This document shows positions 8,106 to 17,958 of a DNA stretch of 64,000 nt, in pieces (the first letter of the stretch is position 1; each line of letters starts with the position of its first letter). Source of the stretch: Melioribacter roseus (GTDB taxonomy: Bacteria; Bacteroidota; Ignavibacteria; Ignavibacteriales; Melioribacteraceae); the NCBI GenBank assembly GCA_020724265.1, contig DYHH01000010.1:1-64000 (forward strand), given 5' to 3'. Made by a program: the position numbers and the translations under genes. The notes beneath the pieces are model-generated. The model had not been told where the DNA came from. It was given only the letters and a program-made list of their open reading frames with translations, and made no database searches.

Positions 8106-10537
8106 ATGCTCCGTTTTTCTTTTACTGTGATTTTCTTTTTTCAATTAGTTTGTCCCTATTTTCTTCCGAAAATTATAAACAAGTTAAAGTTTCTCCTCAG
8201 CAAAGTACAATTAAACAAATTGTAGAATTAGGAATAGCTCTCGACCACGCCGATCGCACAAGTGATGGCAGCATTGCTTTCTTTGTTTCGGATGTTGAGT
8301 ATTTGCAAATGCAGCAGCTTAATATCCAGATGGATATTTTGATCGATGATTGGTATAAATATTATTCTGAACTTAAAAAGCTAACTCCTTCGGAGAAAGC
8401 CGAACAGCTTAATCAAACCGCAATGAATTATGGAGTGAAAAATTTCGAATTCGGAAGTATGGGAGGATATTATACTTTAAAAGAAATCTACAACAAAATT
8501 GAAGAACTATTGAATAATTATCCACACTTAGTCGGTGATTTGCAAATACTTGGTCAGTCTCATGAAGGAAGAGAAATTGTTTCATTTAAAGTTTCGGTTA
8601 ATCCGAATGTAGACGAAGACGAACCGGAAGTATTGTATACAGCCTTGCATCACGCACGCGAACCCGAAAGTATGATGCAGATGTTTTACTTTATTCAATA
8701 CCTTATTGATAATTACGAAACTAATGATGAAGTAAAATACTTGCTTAATAACCGTGCATTATATTTTATTCCGCTTGTTAATCCCGATGGCTATAAGTAT
8801 AACGAGGATATTCAACCACAAGGCGGCGGAATGTGGAGAAAAAATAGAAGTGTTAACAGCAATAATACTTTCGGTGTTGACTTAAATAGAAATTACGGAC
8901 CTTATGAGTATTGGAATGCTCCAAACGGTGGATCGTCTACCCAACCACATCAAGCAACTTACCGGGGACCCGAACCATTTTCTGAACCTGAATTAGTTGC
9001 TATAAAGAATTTTTTAAATAACAGAAATATACGTGCTTGCCTTAATTACCATACATATAGCAATCTGCTTATTTTCCCTTATGGTGCTATTCAAACTGAA
9101 ACTCCTGATTCAAATATTTTTAGAGAATTTACTGACGATATGGTTTCTAAAAATAATTATTTAGCCGGAACAGATATGCAGACAGTGAATTATTCTACAA
9201 GAGGCAACAGCGATGATTATATGTATGACGGTGAACCGGGAAGAGATAAAATATTTGCAATGACTCCGGAGGTCGGCGGTTTTGATGATGGATTTTGGCC
9301 TCCCGAACATCGAATTATTCCATTAGCCGAGGAAAATCTTTTTCCTAATTTATATTACGCTAATATTGTCGGTGGCTACCCTGCAGTTATTCATATGGTT
9401 ATTAGCAAGGAATTTCTTATACCCGGAGATCAAGTAAACATTTTTCCACTTGTCAGAAATAAAGGATTGGATGAATCCGGAAATTTTGATGTTCGGATTA
9501 AGTCATTAAATGAATTCGCTTCAATTGTATCGGAAGATATTCTAAGTTTCGAATCTTTAGAATCACAAAAGAATATTTTGTCAATGGGCTTTGTTGTTGA
9601 ATTTTCTAATATTATTTCTCCCGCAGCAATGGCATCATTTGAGTTTTCCGTTATTCAAGACAACCTGGTTCGTAGAAAAGATACTTTGAATGTTAGAATC
9701 GGCTATCAAAATATCCTGTTTGAAGATAATGCAGATAGCTTAGAATTATTTTGGGTATCGGAAGGAAATAACGACAAATGGGAAAAAACAAGTAAATATT
9801 CTGCGGTCGGTGATTATTCTTATACAAACAGTAAAGATGGTTTTTACTCAAATTCAAGTTATACTACATTAACACTTCGTGATGAAATTTCTTTGACAGG
9901 TTTTGGGAACGCTTTCCTTTGTTTTCAAACAAGATACCATATTGAAAATGCTTATGACGGAGGCTTCATAGAAATATCGTCTGATGGAGGAAGTTCATGG
10001 AACGTAGTTGGAGGAAATTTATCTCACCCTGCCGATGATGCTTTTAATCATCCTAATGCTGATATTAATTTTGGTGATCCGATATATTATGGTTCTCTTT
10101 TTTCGTGGAAACAGCAGGAAATTGATTTAAAAGATTTTGTTGATAATAATATTTTAATAAGATTCTCTTTTTGTTCGGATAACTATCGCGTAATTGACGG
10201 GTGGTATATCGATAATATAAAAATAATTGCATACGATTTATTGGCAAATGTTGATGATGATGAACTTGGTTACAAATTTTCATTGGAGCAGAATTATCCG
10301 AATCCGTTTAATCCGGTAACAACAATCAAATTTGGATTACCGGAAGATGGATTTGTTGATCTGCGGGTTTATAATATACTTGGACAAGAAGTTGCTAAAT
10401 TAGTAAACAAAGAGTTGAATGCGGGTTACCATCAAGTAAGCTTCGGAAACGATAATCTATCAAGCGGGATGTATATATACAGAATAAATGTAAAAGGAAA
10501 ATTTAATTCTGTGAAGAAGATGTTGCTTCTCAAATAA
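8106..10537 (+). pseudogene. M14 zinc carboxypeptidase with T9SS sorting domain, frameshifted in its signal peptide
   Basis: Secreted metallocarboxypeptidase. The long frame (8150-10537) has the zinc ligands HARE (about residues 168-171 from 8150), the substrate motif DLNRNYGP, the third ligand in NYHTYSN and the catalytic Glu in MTPEVGG. A beta-sandwich region with SSDGGSSW and a type A sorting domain (LEQNYPNPFNP to the C terminus) follow. The long frame has no ATG or signal peptide. An ATG at 8106 with a GAGG site at 8097-8100 opens in another frame and encodes MLRFSFTVIFFFQLV. One extra T in the six-T run 8136-8141 would join them into one normal signal peptide. The defect may be a sequencing error, a true mutation or a slippage switch. 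Confidence 0.85.
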
Positions 10538-10541
10538 TTTT

Positions 10542-10670
10542 GAGGCTGTAACAATAGTAAAATTTTTTATAGAATTGAAACACTGATACCCACGTCAAAG
10601 GACGGGCAGGCGCAGATTTAAACTGATTTCCACAGATTATTTATTTGAAATTTACTTTTAATACAGCCTC
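10542..10670. repeat. 129-bp intergenic element with 9-bp terminal inverted repeats
   Basis: GAGGCTGTA at 10542-10550 is matched exactly by TACAGCCTC at 10662-10670. The interior is unlike its AT-rich surroundings: it has a GC-rich patch (GACGGGCAGGCGCAG) and a segment related to CAGATTTAAACTGATTTCC next to CACAGATT, a style I associate with dispersed intergenic repeats. There is no coding potential. It fills most of the gap between the peptidase and the cyclase gene and could be a MITE-like repeat or a terminator remnant. Confidence 0.45.
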
Positions 10671-10766
10671 TTCCCCCGATTTTATATTATGTAATCAAAA
10701 AGACTTTACATCTGTTTTTTATTTCATTTATATTCCTTATAAAGTTATAACAAAATTGAGGTAACA

Positions 10767-11543
10767 ATGAATAGAATTGTATTAGTTCTTATAGCGTTCT
10801 TATTGACAATCAATTTATCCGCACAGGAAAGAAAGATAATTGACTTAACTTATGCTTTCGATGAAAACACAATCTTCTGGCCTACACAGGAGGGATTTCA
10901 GTTGATTGAAGATTTTCACGGAATGACAGACAAAGGATATTTCTATTCATCTTATGGATTTAAAACTGCCGAGCACGGAGGTACTCATTTGGATGCACCG
11001 ATTCACTTTTATGAGGGTAGATATACTTCGGATGAAATCCCGCTTGAAAAATTTATCGGACAAGCTGTTGTAATTGATGCATCGAAAGCATGTGCCGAAA
11101 ATAGAGATTACCTTTTCAGTATTTCCGATTTTGAAAAATGGGAAGCCGAGCACGGAAGAATTACGGATGAATCAATTATATTATTAAAAAGCGGTTACGG
11201 AAAATATTGGCCAGATAGAGAAAAATATATGGGAACTGCAGAACGCGGAGAAGAAGCAGTTGCAAAACTTCACTTTCCCGGGTTAAGCGAAGAAGGAGCA
11301 AAATGGTTGGTGATGCAACGAAAAATTAAAGCTGTTGGTATTGATACACCAAGTATAGATTATGGTCAATCGAAATATTTCAAAGCACATGTTGTTTTAT
11401 GTGAAGCTAATACTCCGATTTTAGAGAATGTTGCCAACTTGGATTTACTTCCGCCAAAAGGATTTGAAGTAATTGCCCTACCAATGAAAATTAAAGGCGG
11501 AAGCGGCGGTCCTACACGGATTATTGCTTTACTCGAGGAATAA
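10767..11543 (+). CDS. Exported cyclase-family (KynB-like) metal hydrolase
   Basis: Member of the PF04199 cyclase/kynurenine formamidase fold, metal-dependent amidases and lactonases. The family signature HxGTHxDxPxH is complete at residues 70-80 (HGGTHLDAPIH), and the C-terminal half keeps the GIDTPSIDYG motif. A Sec signal peptide (MNRIVLVLIAFLLTINLSAQ) places it in the periplasm or outside, unlike cytoplasmic KynB. A TTGAGG site precedes the ATG. There are no kynurenine pathway neighbours, so the substrate is open. Confidence 0.88.
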   Translation: MNRIVLVLIAFLLTINLSAQERKIIDLTYAFDENTIFWPTQEGFQLIEDFHGMTDKGYFYSSYGFKTAEHGGTHLDAPIHFYEGRYTSDEIPLEKFIGQAVVIDASKACAENRDYLFSISDFEKWEAEHGRITDESIILLKSGYGKYWPDREKYMGTAERGEEAVAKLHFPGLSEEGAKWLVMQRKIKAVGIDTPSIDYGQSKYFKAHVVLCEANTPILENVANLDLLPPKGFEVIALPMKIKGGSGGPTRIIALLEE

Positions 11544-11822
11544 CTTTTAGAAATGATTTATAACTTAAAAAATTTTATAGCTGTTTACTCCTAATTGGAA
11601 AGTAACTTTTTTTAGTATAGTCGTTTTCAGACTCTCAACAAGTTGTAATTCGATATACATATTTGTAGAATGATTTAGATGTATTGTTTTTATTTAGTGC
11701 GGAAATTGTAAAACTTTTATGTTTGCTATCAGATTGTTTCATCCCGGAATGAACTTATTAAAGATTTTTACAATCTCCCTTTTTTGTAGTTACTTTTATT
11801 TTGACTTTGTATTTTGTTAATC

Positions 11823-12980
11823 ATGTTTACTTTAAGTGAACTCATAGCAATAATATCAATAGTCATCTCGATAGTTTTTCTTTTTTTATTCTTGCAATTG
11901 CATGCCTTCGAAAACAGTCAAAGAAAAATTTTATTTTTTCTGATTTTAATCGGCTTATTTCTTTTAACAATCGATCTGTTTGTTTCGAAAGGTTTTTCAG
12001 AGATTACTTTATATCTAATTCCTTTTTCTTACGCAGTAATTTTTGCAATATACCCGTTGTTTTATATATACTTTCGGACATTTGTATATAGTAATGGTCA
12101 TATAAGTTTTTCTAACTCCTATAAACACTTCGTAATTACATGCAGTGCGCTATTTATACTTTTACTCTATTACATCCCGCTTAGCAATGAAGAAAAAGTA
12201 GAGTTTGCAATCAGCAAATTGGTCTATTTCGAAAATATTACAAAAGGGAACGAACTACTAATCATGATACTCTATATGCTATACTATTCTCAATTCTTTT
12301 TCTATTTATATAAACTATCAAATTTGATTAAGTCCCTTAATAGAGATCATAGAAAAAAACATTTTAGTCTTCGCATAAAGAGTTTCATTAAATTATTTGT
12401 AGCCGGAACAGTATGTTATGAAATTTTATTACTTGTAGTTTCTCAAAGATATTCGATTGATGTATATAATAGTTATGAACAATTATTCGGTTTTCTTTAT
12501 TTAGTTTTTATCGGGTTCCTTGGAGTAAATCATTCGAAATTTATTATCCAGGTTAAACTTTATCAATCATCGAAAGAGAAAACGATTGTACCGGGAAATA
12601 ATAATTCTATAAACACTGTTTCCTTTGCAGAAAAAAGTGAAATAATGAGATTAATTCAACAAGTAATTCGTGAAAGGAAACTATACTTAGACCCCAATCT
12701 GAAACTGGAGAATTGTGCAAGGAAACTTCACGTCCCGGCAAGAAAACTCTCTCAAGTAATTCACGAAACATATGGACAAAGTTTTACAAAGTTTATCAAC
12801 GATTTCCGTATTAACGAAGCGGTAAGAATTTTAAATACAAACAAGAATATTTCTTTCGAAGAATTAGGTTACAATGTAGGTTTCAATTCCCGCTCTACCT
12901 TCAACCGGGCTTTTAAGCTGCATACCGGGTTAACCCCACGTGAATATATTATCAAAAAAACAACCTTAACCGACAATTAG
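11823..12980 (+). CDS. Membrane-anchored AraC family regulator
   Basis: Transcription factor with an N-terminal membrane domain of about seven or eight hydrophobic helices (residues 1-240) and a C-terminal AraC/XylS DNA-binding domain (about 285-380) with two helix-turn-helix units ending in the typical GFNSRSTFNRAFKLHTG and TPREY motif. This layout is common in Bacteroidota and suggests a sensor of a membrane or extracellular signal. ATG at 11823 is preferred over an upstream TTG. The 279 bases upstream show no clear element. The adjacent propeller protein gene is a plausible but unproven target. Confidence 0.88.
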   Translation: MFTLSELIAIISIVISIVFLFLFLQLHAFENSQRKILFFLILIGLFLLTIDLFVSKGFSEITLYLIPFSYAVIFAIYPLFYIYFRTFVYSNGHISFSNSYKHFVITCSALFILLLYYIPLSNEEKVEFAISKLVYFENITKGNELLIMILYMLYYSQFFFYLYKLSNLIKSLNRDHRKKHFSLRIKSFIKLFVAGTVCYEILLLVVSQRYSIDVYNSYEQLFGFLYLVFIGFLGVNHSKFIIQVKLYQSSKEKTIVPGNNNSINTVSFAEKSEIMRLIQQVIRERKLYLDPNLKLENCARKLHVPARKLSQVIHETYGQSFTKFINDFRINEAVRILNTNKNISFEELGYNVGFNSRSTFNRAFKLHTGLTPREYIIKKTTLTDN

Positions 12981-13147
12981 TCCTAATTGTGTCAAAACCG
13001 TTTCTGCTTCAAACTTTGCTTGCATTAAAGTTATTTAAGATTATTTTCAAATAATGCATATCCGTTGATACTATTTAGGCAAAATGTCAATTATTTGTTT
13101 TCAATAATCACTGTAAAAAAATTGAGAAAATTTTGTGGAGATATAAA

Positions 13148-14764
13148 ATGAAAAAATCTGTGATCTATTTTATTCTAATCCTTTTTAATGGAATTTTCTT
13201 TCAGACATTCTGTCAAACTACTTGGGGTCAGGTAACACCAGCAGGTACTTATCCAAAGGATTGGGCAACGGCAGCCATAAATTCCGATGGTACAACTGTA
13301 ATTGCAGGGATTTATGGAAAAAGATTATACATTTCCCCAGATGGCGGAAGTAATTGGAGTGAAACTCAACCCGCAGGTGATTTTGATAAGAATTGGAAAA
13401 CAACATCAATTAGTTCTAATGGAACAATTATAATAGCAGGAGTATATGATGGGAGATTGTATTTGTCCTTAAATGGAGGTACTAGTTGGAGTGAAATTGC
13501 ACCACATGGAGAAAATGCAGATAAGTATTGGCAAACAACAGCCATGAGTTCTGACGGTTCAAGAATCATTGCCGGAATTGAAGGGGGGCGGTTATATATA
13601 TCAACTGACAGTGGAGAATCTTGGGATGAAACGACTCCAGAAGGGAATACATCGAAAAGTTGGTATACTTCAGCAATGAATGGAGATGGGAGCAAAATAA
13701 TTGCCGGCGTTTGGGAAGGATGGTTGCATATTTCCACCGATGGAGGTAGCAGTTGGGATGTTACAGATCCTATCCCTGATGATGAAGAAAAAAATAAATT
13801 TTGGAGCTCGGCTTCAATGAGCTCTGACGGATTAACAATAGTAGCTTCAATATATAATGGCAGAATGCTTATATCAGAAGATATTGGAAATAGCTGGACG
13901 GAAACTCAACCTGCGGGCGATGAGAATTATGCTTGGAATACAACTGCTATTAGCGGTGATGGTAATTATATCCTTGCCGGAATATTTGAAGGATATGCAT
14001 ATCTAAGTACAAATGGTGGTAATAGTTGGACTCAACAAGAAATCGGTGTTTCATCAATTATGAGATGGGCAACTTCATCAATTAGCTTGGATGGTTCAAA
14101 GGCGATTATTGGTTCATCACCAAGCGGACGTTTATATATGACAACTTCCCCGCTACCAGTTGAATTAATCTCATTTACGGGTAAACTTATTGATGAAAAT
14201 CATGTTTTACTAGAATGGCAAACCGCAACAGAAGTAAACAATTTCGGTTTTGATGTAGAGCGACGATCCTCGCCGCTTACGGAGTGGGAAAAAGTTGGGT
14301 TCGTGCAAGGTCACGGTACTACCAACTCACCAAAGAATTACGAATTTACGGATTCCGAATTGCCGAATTCTGATGAGGTAAGTTACAGACTAAAACAAAT
14401 TGATAACGATGGAACTTTTGCTTATTCAAAAACAATAACAGTTGATTTAACAACAATTACCTCTGTTGATGATGAAGTAATTTATAAATTTGCATTAGAG
14501 CAGAATTATCCGAATCCGTTTAATCCGAGCACGACATTTTCATTCACAGTCCCTTCGGATGTGAAAAGTCAAACGTCAGACGTGAAGTTGATTGTTTATG
14601 ATATTCTTGGAAGAGAAGTTGCAACACTCGTAAACCAAAAAATACATTCGGGTAATTATGAAGTTAAGTTTGAGGCAAGAAATCTATCAAGCGGGATGTA
14701 TTTTTATAGGATTGATATTGAAGATAGATATAGTGCTACGAAAAAGATGATTTTGTTACGATAA
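13148..14764 (+). CDS. Secreted seven-repeat beta-propeller protein with T9SS sorting domain
   Basis: A 538-residue exported protein. After a Sec signal peptide come seven repeats of about 45 residues, each built on W-x-x-x-x-P-x-G, then DG(S/T)xIIAG, then LYxSxDGGxxW, which should form a sialidase/BNR-like seven-bladed propeller (about residues 25-340). A fibronectin-like linker (PLPVELISFTGKL onward) and a type A sorting domain with EQNYPNPFNPS end the protein. The start is the ATG at 13148, which has a GGAG site and the signal peptide directly after it. No sialidase catalytic residues are evident, so it is probably an adhesive or binding surface protein. Confidence 0.88.
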   Translation: MKKSVIYFILILFNGIFFQTFCQTTWGQVTPAGTYPKDWATAAINSDGTTVIAGIYGKRLYISPDGGSNWSETQPAGDFDKNWKTTSISSNGTIIIAGVYDGRLYLSLNGGTSWSEIAPHGENADKYWQTTAMSSDGSRIIAGIEGGRLYISTDSGESWDETTPEGNTSKSWYTSAMNGDGSKIIAGVWEGWLHISTDGGSSWDVTDPIPDDEEKNKFWSSASMSSDGLTIVASIYNGRMLISEDIGNSWTETQPAGDENYAWNTTAISGDGNYILAGIFEGYAYLSTNGGNSWTQQEIGVSSIMRWATSSISLDGSKAIIGSSPSGRLYMTTSPLPVELISFTGKLIDENHVLLEWQTATEVNNFGFDVERRSSPLTEWEKVGFVQGHGTTNSPKNYEFTDSELPNSDEVSYRLKQIDNDGTFAYSKTITVDLTTITSVDDEVIYKFALEQNYPNPFNPSTTFSFTVPSDVKSQTSDVKLIVYDILGREVATLVNQKIHSGNYEVKFEARNLSSGMYFYRIDIEDRYSATKKMILLR

Positions 14765-14784
14765 AAGTTTTTTCGAGAAAGCTA

Positions 14785-14838
14785 ATAGGGACAACTTAAA
14801 TTTGAGATGAATCAACATGAGTTGCCCCTATGTTTTTT
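14785..14838. terminator. Bidirectional terminator between convergent genes
   Basis: Arms at 14785-14796 and 14820-14831 pair over 12 bases with one A-C mismatch (ATAGGGACAACT with AGTTGCCCCTAT). GTTTTTT follows on the plus strand. It lies between the propeller gene and the convergent RND pump gene and just touches the stop codon of the latter. Confidence 0.65.
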
Positions 14839-17800
14839 ATACTTTATTACTCACAAATCTGCGTTTTAAGTATTTCTTAATTCTTTCTCCGCCTCTTTCA
14901 AAAATTATATAAAGAATCGGAATAACCATTAATGTTAATAATGTTGTAGCTACTAACCCACCAATCACTGCTCTTGCAAGTGGAGACCAGGTTTCAGAAC
15001 CTGTACCAAATTCAACGGCTAAAGGTACCATACCAAGTATTGTAGTTAATGCTGTCATTAAAACCGGACGCATTCTTGCAGAGCAACCGGCTATTACAGC
15101 ATCATATAATTCCATCCCTTTTCTTTTTAATTGATTAATGTAATCAACAAGAACGATTCCGTTATTGACAGCTATTCCGACAAGCATTACTAATCCCACA
15201 AGAGCCATTACCGAAATTTTTGTCCCGGTTATAAAAAGGAAAATAAATACACCGATAACAGATAACGGAACGGTAAACATAATTATCAACGGATCAACAA
15301 GTGATTCAAACTGCGATGCCATAATCATATAAACAAGCAGAACAGCAGCGAGGAATGCAAGCATCAAGTAGAAGAATGCTTCCTGCTGATCTTCAGCAGT
15401 TCCTCCGATAATAACTTGATAATCGGATGGAATAGGAGTATCGGCAATAATTTTGTTTACTTCAGTTACCGCAGTTGAAAGATCAATACCTGATAAACCG
15501 CAGCCGACAGATACGTATCTATTTTGATTTTCTCTAAAAATTGTTGGAGTTGATTCTTCCTCTTGAATCTCTGCAATCTCTTTTAAGCTTACCATTTGTC
15601 CGGTTGGAATTGCAATTTGAATTCTTTCGAGAGATTCTTTTTGATTTCTGTACGATTTGTCAAATTGAACACGAATATCAAATTCATCACCTTTCTCGCG
15701 GTAACGTGATACAACTGTTCCTTGAATAGCAGTTGAAATATTACTTGCAACTTGTAATGATGATAATTTATAATCATTAATTACATCTTTGTTTAATTTA
15801 ATTTGCAGCTCAGGTGTTGTTTCCTTTATATTAAGTGATATATCGACAAGTCCGTCAACGTTTTCCATCTTTTCTTTTATCAAGTTAGCAATAGATATAG
15901 AGCCGTCGATATCAAATCCCATAACTTTTACTTCAATATCTTTTTCAGTAGTAAATGCACCGCCTTCTTGAAAGATATAAGTAATACCCGGGATATTATC
16001 CAGTTTTTCTCTAAGTTTATCTTGAATATCGAATTGCGATCTCTTGCGTTCTTCTTTTGGAGATAAACGTATGAATGCTTCAATTGTACTTGAAGTTGTT
16101 CCCCATGCACCAATACCTTCGCGCGCTCCGAAGAATAAGGTAATTGAATTAATTTCATCCGGTTCTAAAACTTCACTAATAATATCCTCTATTTGATATG
16201 CATATACTCTCGTTCGCTCAATCGGGTCGCCGGACGGAGTTTCAACTACTATATTTAAAATTCCTTGGTCAGTTTTCGGTAAGAATTCACCTCCGGAAAT
16301 GCTTGCAAGTACAATTGATAAGACTAACATTGCGGTTACAGATGCAAGTACTGTTTTTTTATAGTTCAACGCAATTTTTAAATTCTTTATATAATTTTTT
16401 TGTAAACCGATAAATATTTTCTCTAATCTGTCTTTAAATTTTCTGAATCTTAGTTTATTATCTTCTTCATTAGTTTTCAAAATATTAGCGGACATCATTG
16501 GTACCAATGTTAATGCAACAAGTAAAGAGACAACGAGACTGAAAGTAATTGTCAGCACCATATCTTTAAATAATTGTCCGGTAATATTCGGGACAAAAAG
16601 AACCGGCAGGAAAACACTTATTGTAGTAAGAGTTGAAGCAGTAATTGCCATCCCGACTTCAGTTGAACCTATCAGTGCTGCATCAGATTTTGAAGCCCCT
16701 TGTTCTCTATGACGATAAATATTTTCAAGTACTACAATAGAATTATCCACAAGCATACCTACAGCTAACGCTAATCCAGCCATCGAAATAATATTCAGTG
16801 TTAGATTTGAAGCAAATAAAACAGCAAAAGTTGCAATTACCGAAACCGGAATTGAGATACCCATAATAACACTACCACGCCAGTTTCTTAAGAAAATATA
16901 TATAACAAAGAAAGCGAGTATAAATGCAATCACCGCTGTATTTCGTAAGTTATTAACGCTTCTAGTTATAAATTCTGCCTGATCCCAGATCACGTTAAAT
17001 TTTGTCCCTTGAGGTAAATGCGATTCAATTTCGGGTAAAGCTTCTTTAATTTTTCTGCTTGTAAGAACCGTATTAGCATCGGATTGTTTTAATATTTGAA
17101 TCAGTACTCCCTCTCCAAAATCTGCACGAACTTCGGTTGTCGATTCTTTAAATCCGTCTTCAACTTCGGCAACATCTTTTACATAAACCGGAACATCACC
17201 TTTCAATGTTACAATTGTATTTTCAATTTGGTCAAGAGTTCTATATTCACTAAATACTCTTAGGTTATATGATTTATCTACGGTTTCAATTGAACCTGCG
17301 GGAATTAATCCGCTTCCTATTTGTATTGCCGTAGCAACATCGTTTGGTGAAAGATTATACGAAGCAAGTAAAGTAGGATTGAGACGAACATTTATTTGTC
17401 TTTGCAAACCTCCCATTGTTTGAACAGAAGCAACACCTTCAACACGTTCAACTAAAGGTTCGATTTTATCTTCGGCTAATCTTCTTAACTCTGCCGGTCC
17501 CAAATATTGCGAACTCAAATTGAGAAAGAGTATGGGACTCATGGAAGGATCAAATACGAATACTAAAGGCTCCGAAGCTTCCTGCGGAAGAAAATCACGT
17601 ATAAGATCTATGTTTTTTCTTATATCTATTTCCGCTTGATTCATTTCGGTTCCATACTTGAATTCAAGAGTGATTATTGAAACACCTCTCATCGACTGTG
17701 AACTTACCTTTTCAATATTCTTAACGGAAGAAACAGCTTCTTCGATAGGACGGGTAACAATATTCTCAATATCTTCCGGACCTAAACCGGTATAGTTTGT

Positions 17801-17944
17801 AATTACACCCGCAATAGGAAATTGAATATCCGGGAAGAAGTCAATCTTTAATTGTGAAAAAGAAAAAATACTGAAAAAGATCACTACTGCATAAATCATT
17901 GAGAGTGTGACCTGTCTTCTTATAGAAAATTTTGTAAGGATCAT
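14837..17944 (-). CDS. RND efflux pump inner-membrane transporter (HAE1/AcrB type)
   Basis: Proton-driven tripartite efflux pump subunit. The 1035 residues show the two-fold RND layout: helix 1, a large periplasmic porter domain, helices 2-7, a second porter domain and helices 8-12. The helix-4 motif GMLVDNSIVVLENIYRHRE carries the proton-relay Asp, and the second half keeps GIAVNNGIVLVDYIN. It is the last gene of a tetR-tolC-adaptor-RND operon, 14 bases after the adaptor. The protein resembles multidrug (HAE1) rather than heavy-metal pumps. The substrate is not predictable. Confidence 0.95.
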   Translation of the reverse strand: MILTKFSIRRQVTLSMIYAVVIFFSIFSFSQLKIDFFPDIQFPIAGVITNYTGLGPEDIENIVTRPIEEAVSSVKNIEKVSSQSMRGVSIITLEFKYGTEMNQAEIDIRKNIDLIRDFLPQEASEPLVFVFDPSMSPILFLNLSSQYLGPAELRRLAEDKIEPLVERVEGVASVQTMGGLQRQINVRLNPTLLASYNLSPNDVATAIQIGSGLIPAGSIETVDKSYNLRVFSEYRTLDQIENTIVTLKGDVPVYVKDVAEVEDGFKESTTEVRADFGEGVLIQILKQSDANTVLTSRKIKEALPEIESHLPQGTKFNVIWDQAEFITRSVNNLRNTAVIAFILAFFVIYIFLRNWRGSVIMGISIPVSVIATFAVLFASNLTLNIISMAGLALAVGMLVDNSIVVLENIYRHREQGASKSDAALIGSTEVGMAITASTLTTISVFLPVLFVPNITGQLFKDMVLTITFSLVVSLLVALTLVPMMSANILKTNEEDNKLRFRKFKDRLEKIFIGLQKNYIKNLKIALNYKKTVLASVTAMLVLSIVLASISGGEFLPKTDQGILNIVVETPSGDPIERTRVYAYQIEDIISEVLEPDEINSITLFFGAREGIGAWGTTSSTIEAFIRLSPKEERKRSQFDIQDKLREKLDNIPGITYIFQEGGAFTTEKDIEVKVMGFDIDGSISIANLIKEKMENVDGLVDISLNIKETTPELQIKLNKDVINDYKLSSLQVASNISTAIQGTVVSRYREKGDEFDIRVQFDKSYRNQKESLERIQIAIPTGQMVSLKEIAEIQEEESTPTIFRENQNRYVSVGCGLSGIDLSTAVTEVNKIIADTPIPSDYQVIIGGTAEDQQEAFFYLMLAFLAAVLLVYMIMASQFESLVDPLIIMFTVPLSVIGVFIFLFITGTKISVMALVGLVMLVGIAVNNGIVLVDYINQLKRKGMELYDAVIAGCSARMRPVLMTALTTILGMVPLAVEFGTGSETWSPLARAVIGGLVATTLLTLMVIPILYIIFERGGERIKKYLKRRFVSNKV

Positions 17945-17958
17945 AATTAGTCTCTTAT

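Noticed and set aside
8130-8145. Programmed ribosomal frameshift as an explanation for the M14 peptidase.
   Set aside because: A -1 slip on TTT TTT would restore the frame, but the heptamer is not canonical (C TTT TTT) and no downstream stimulatory structure is evident; error, mutation or slippage is simpler.
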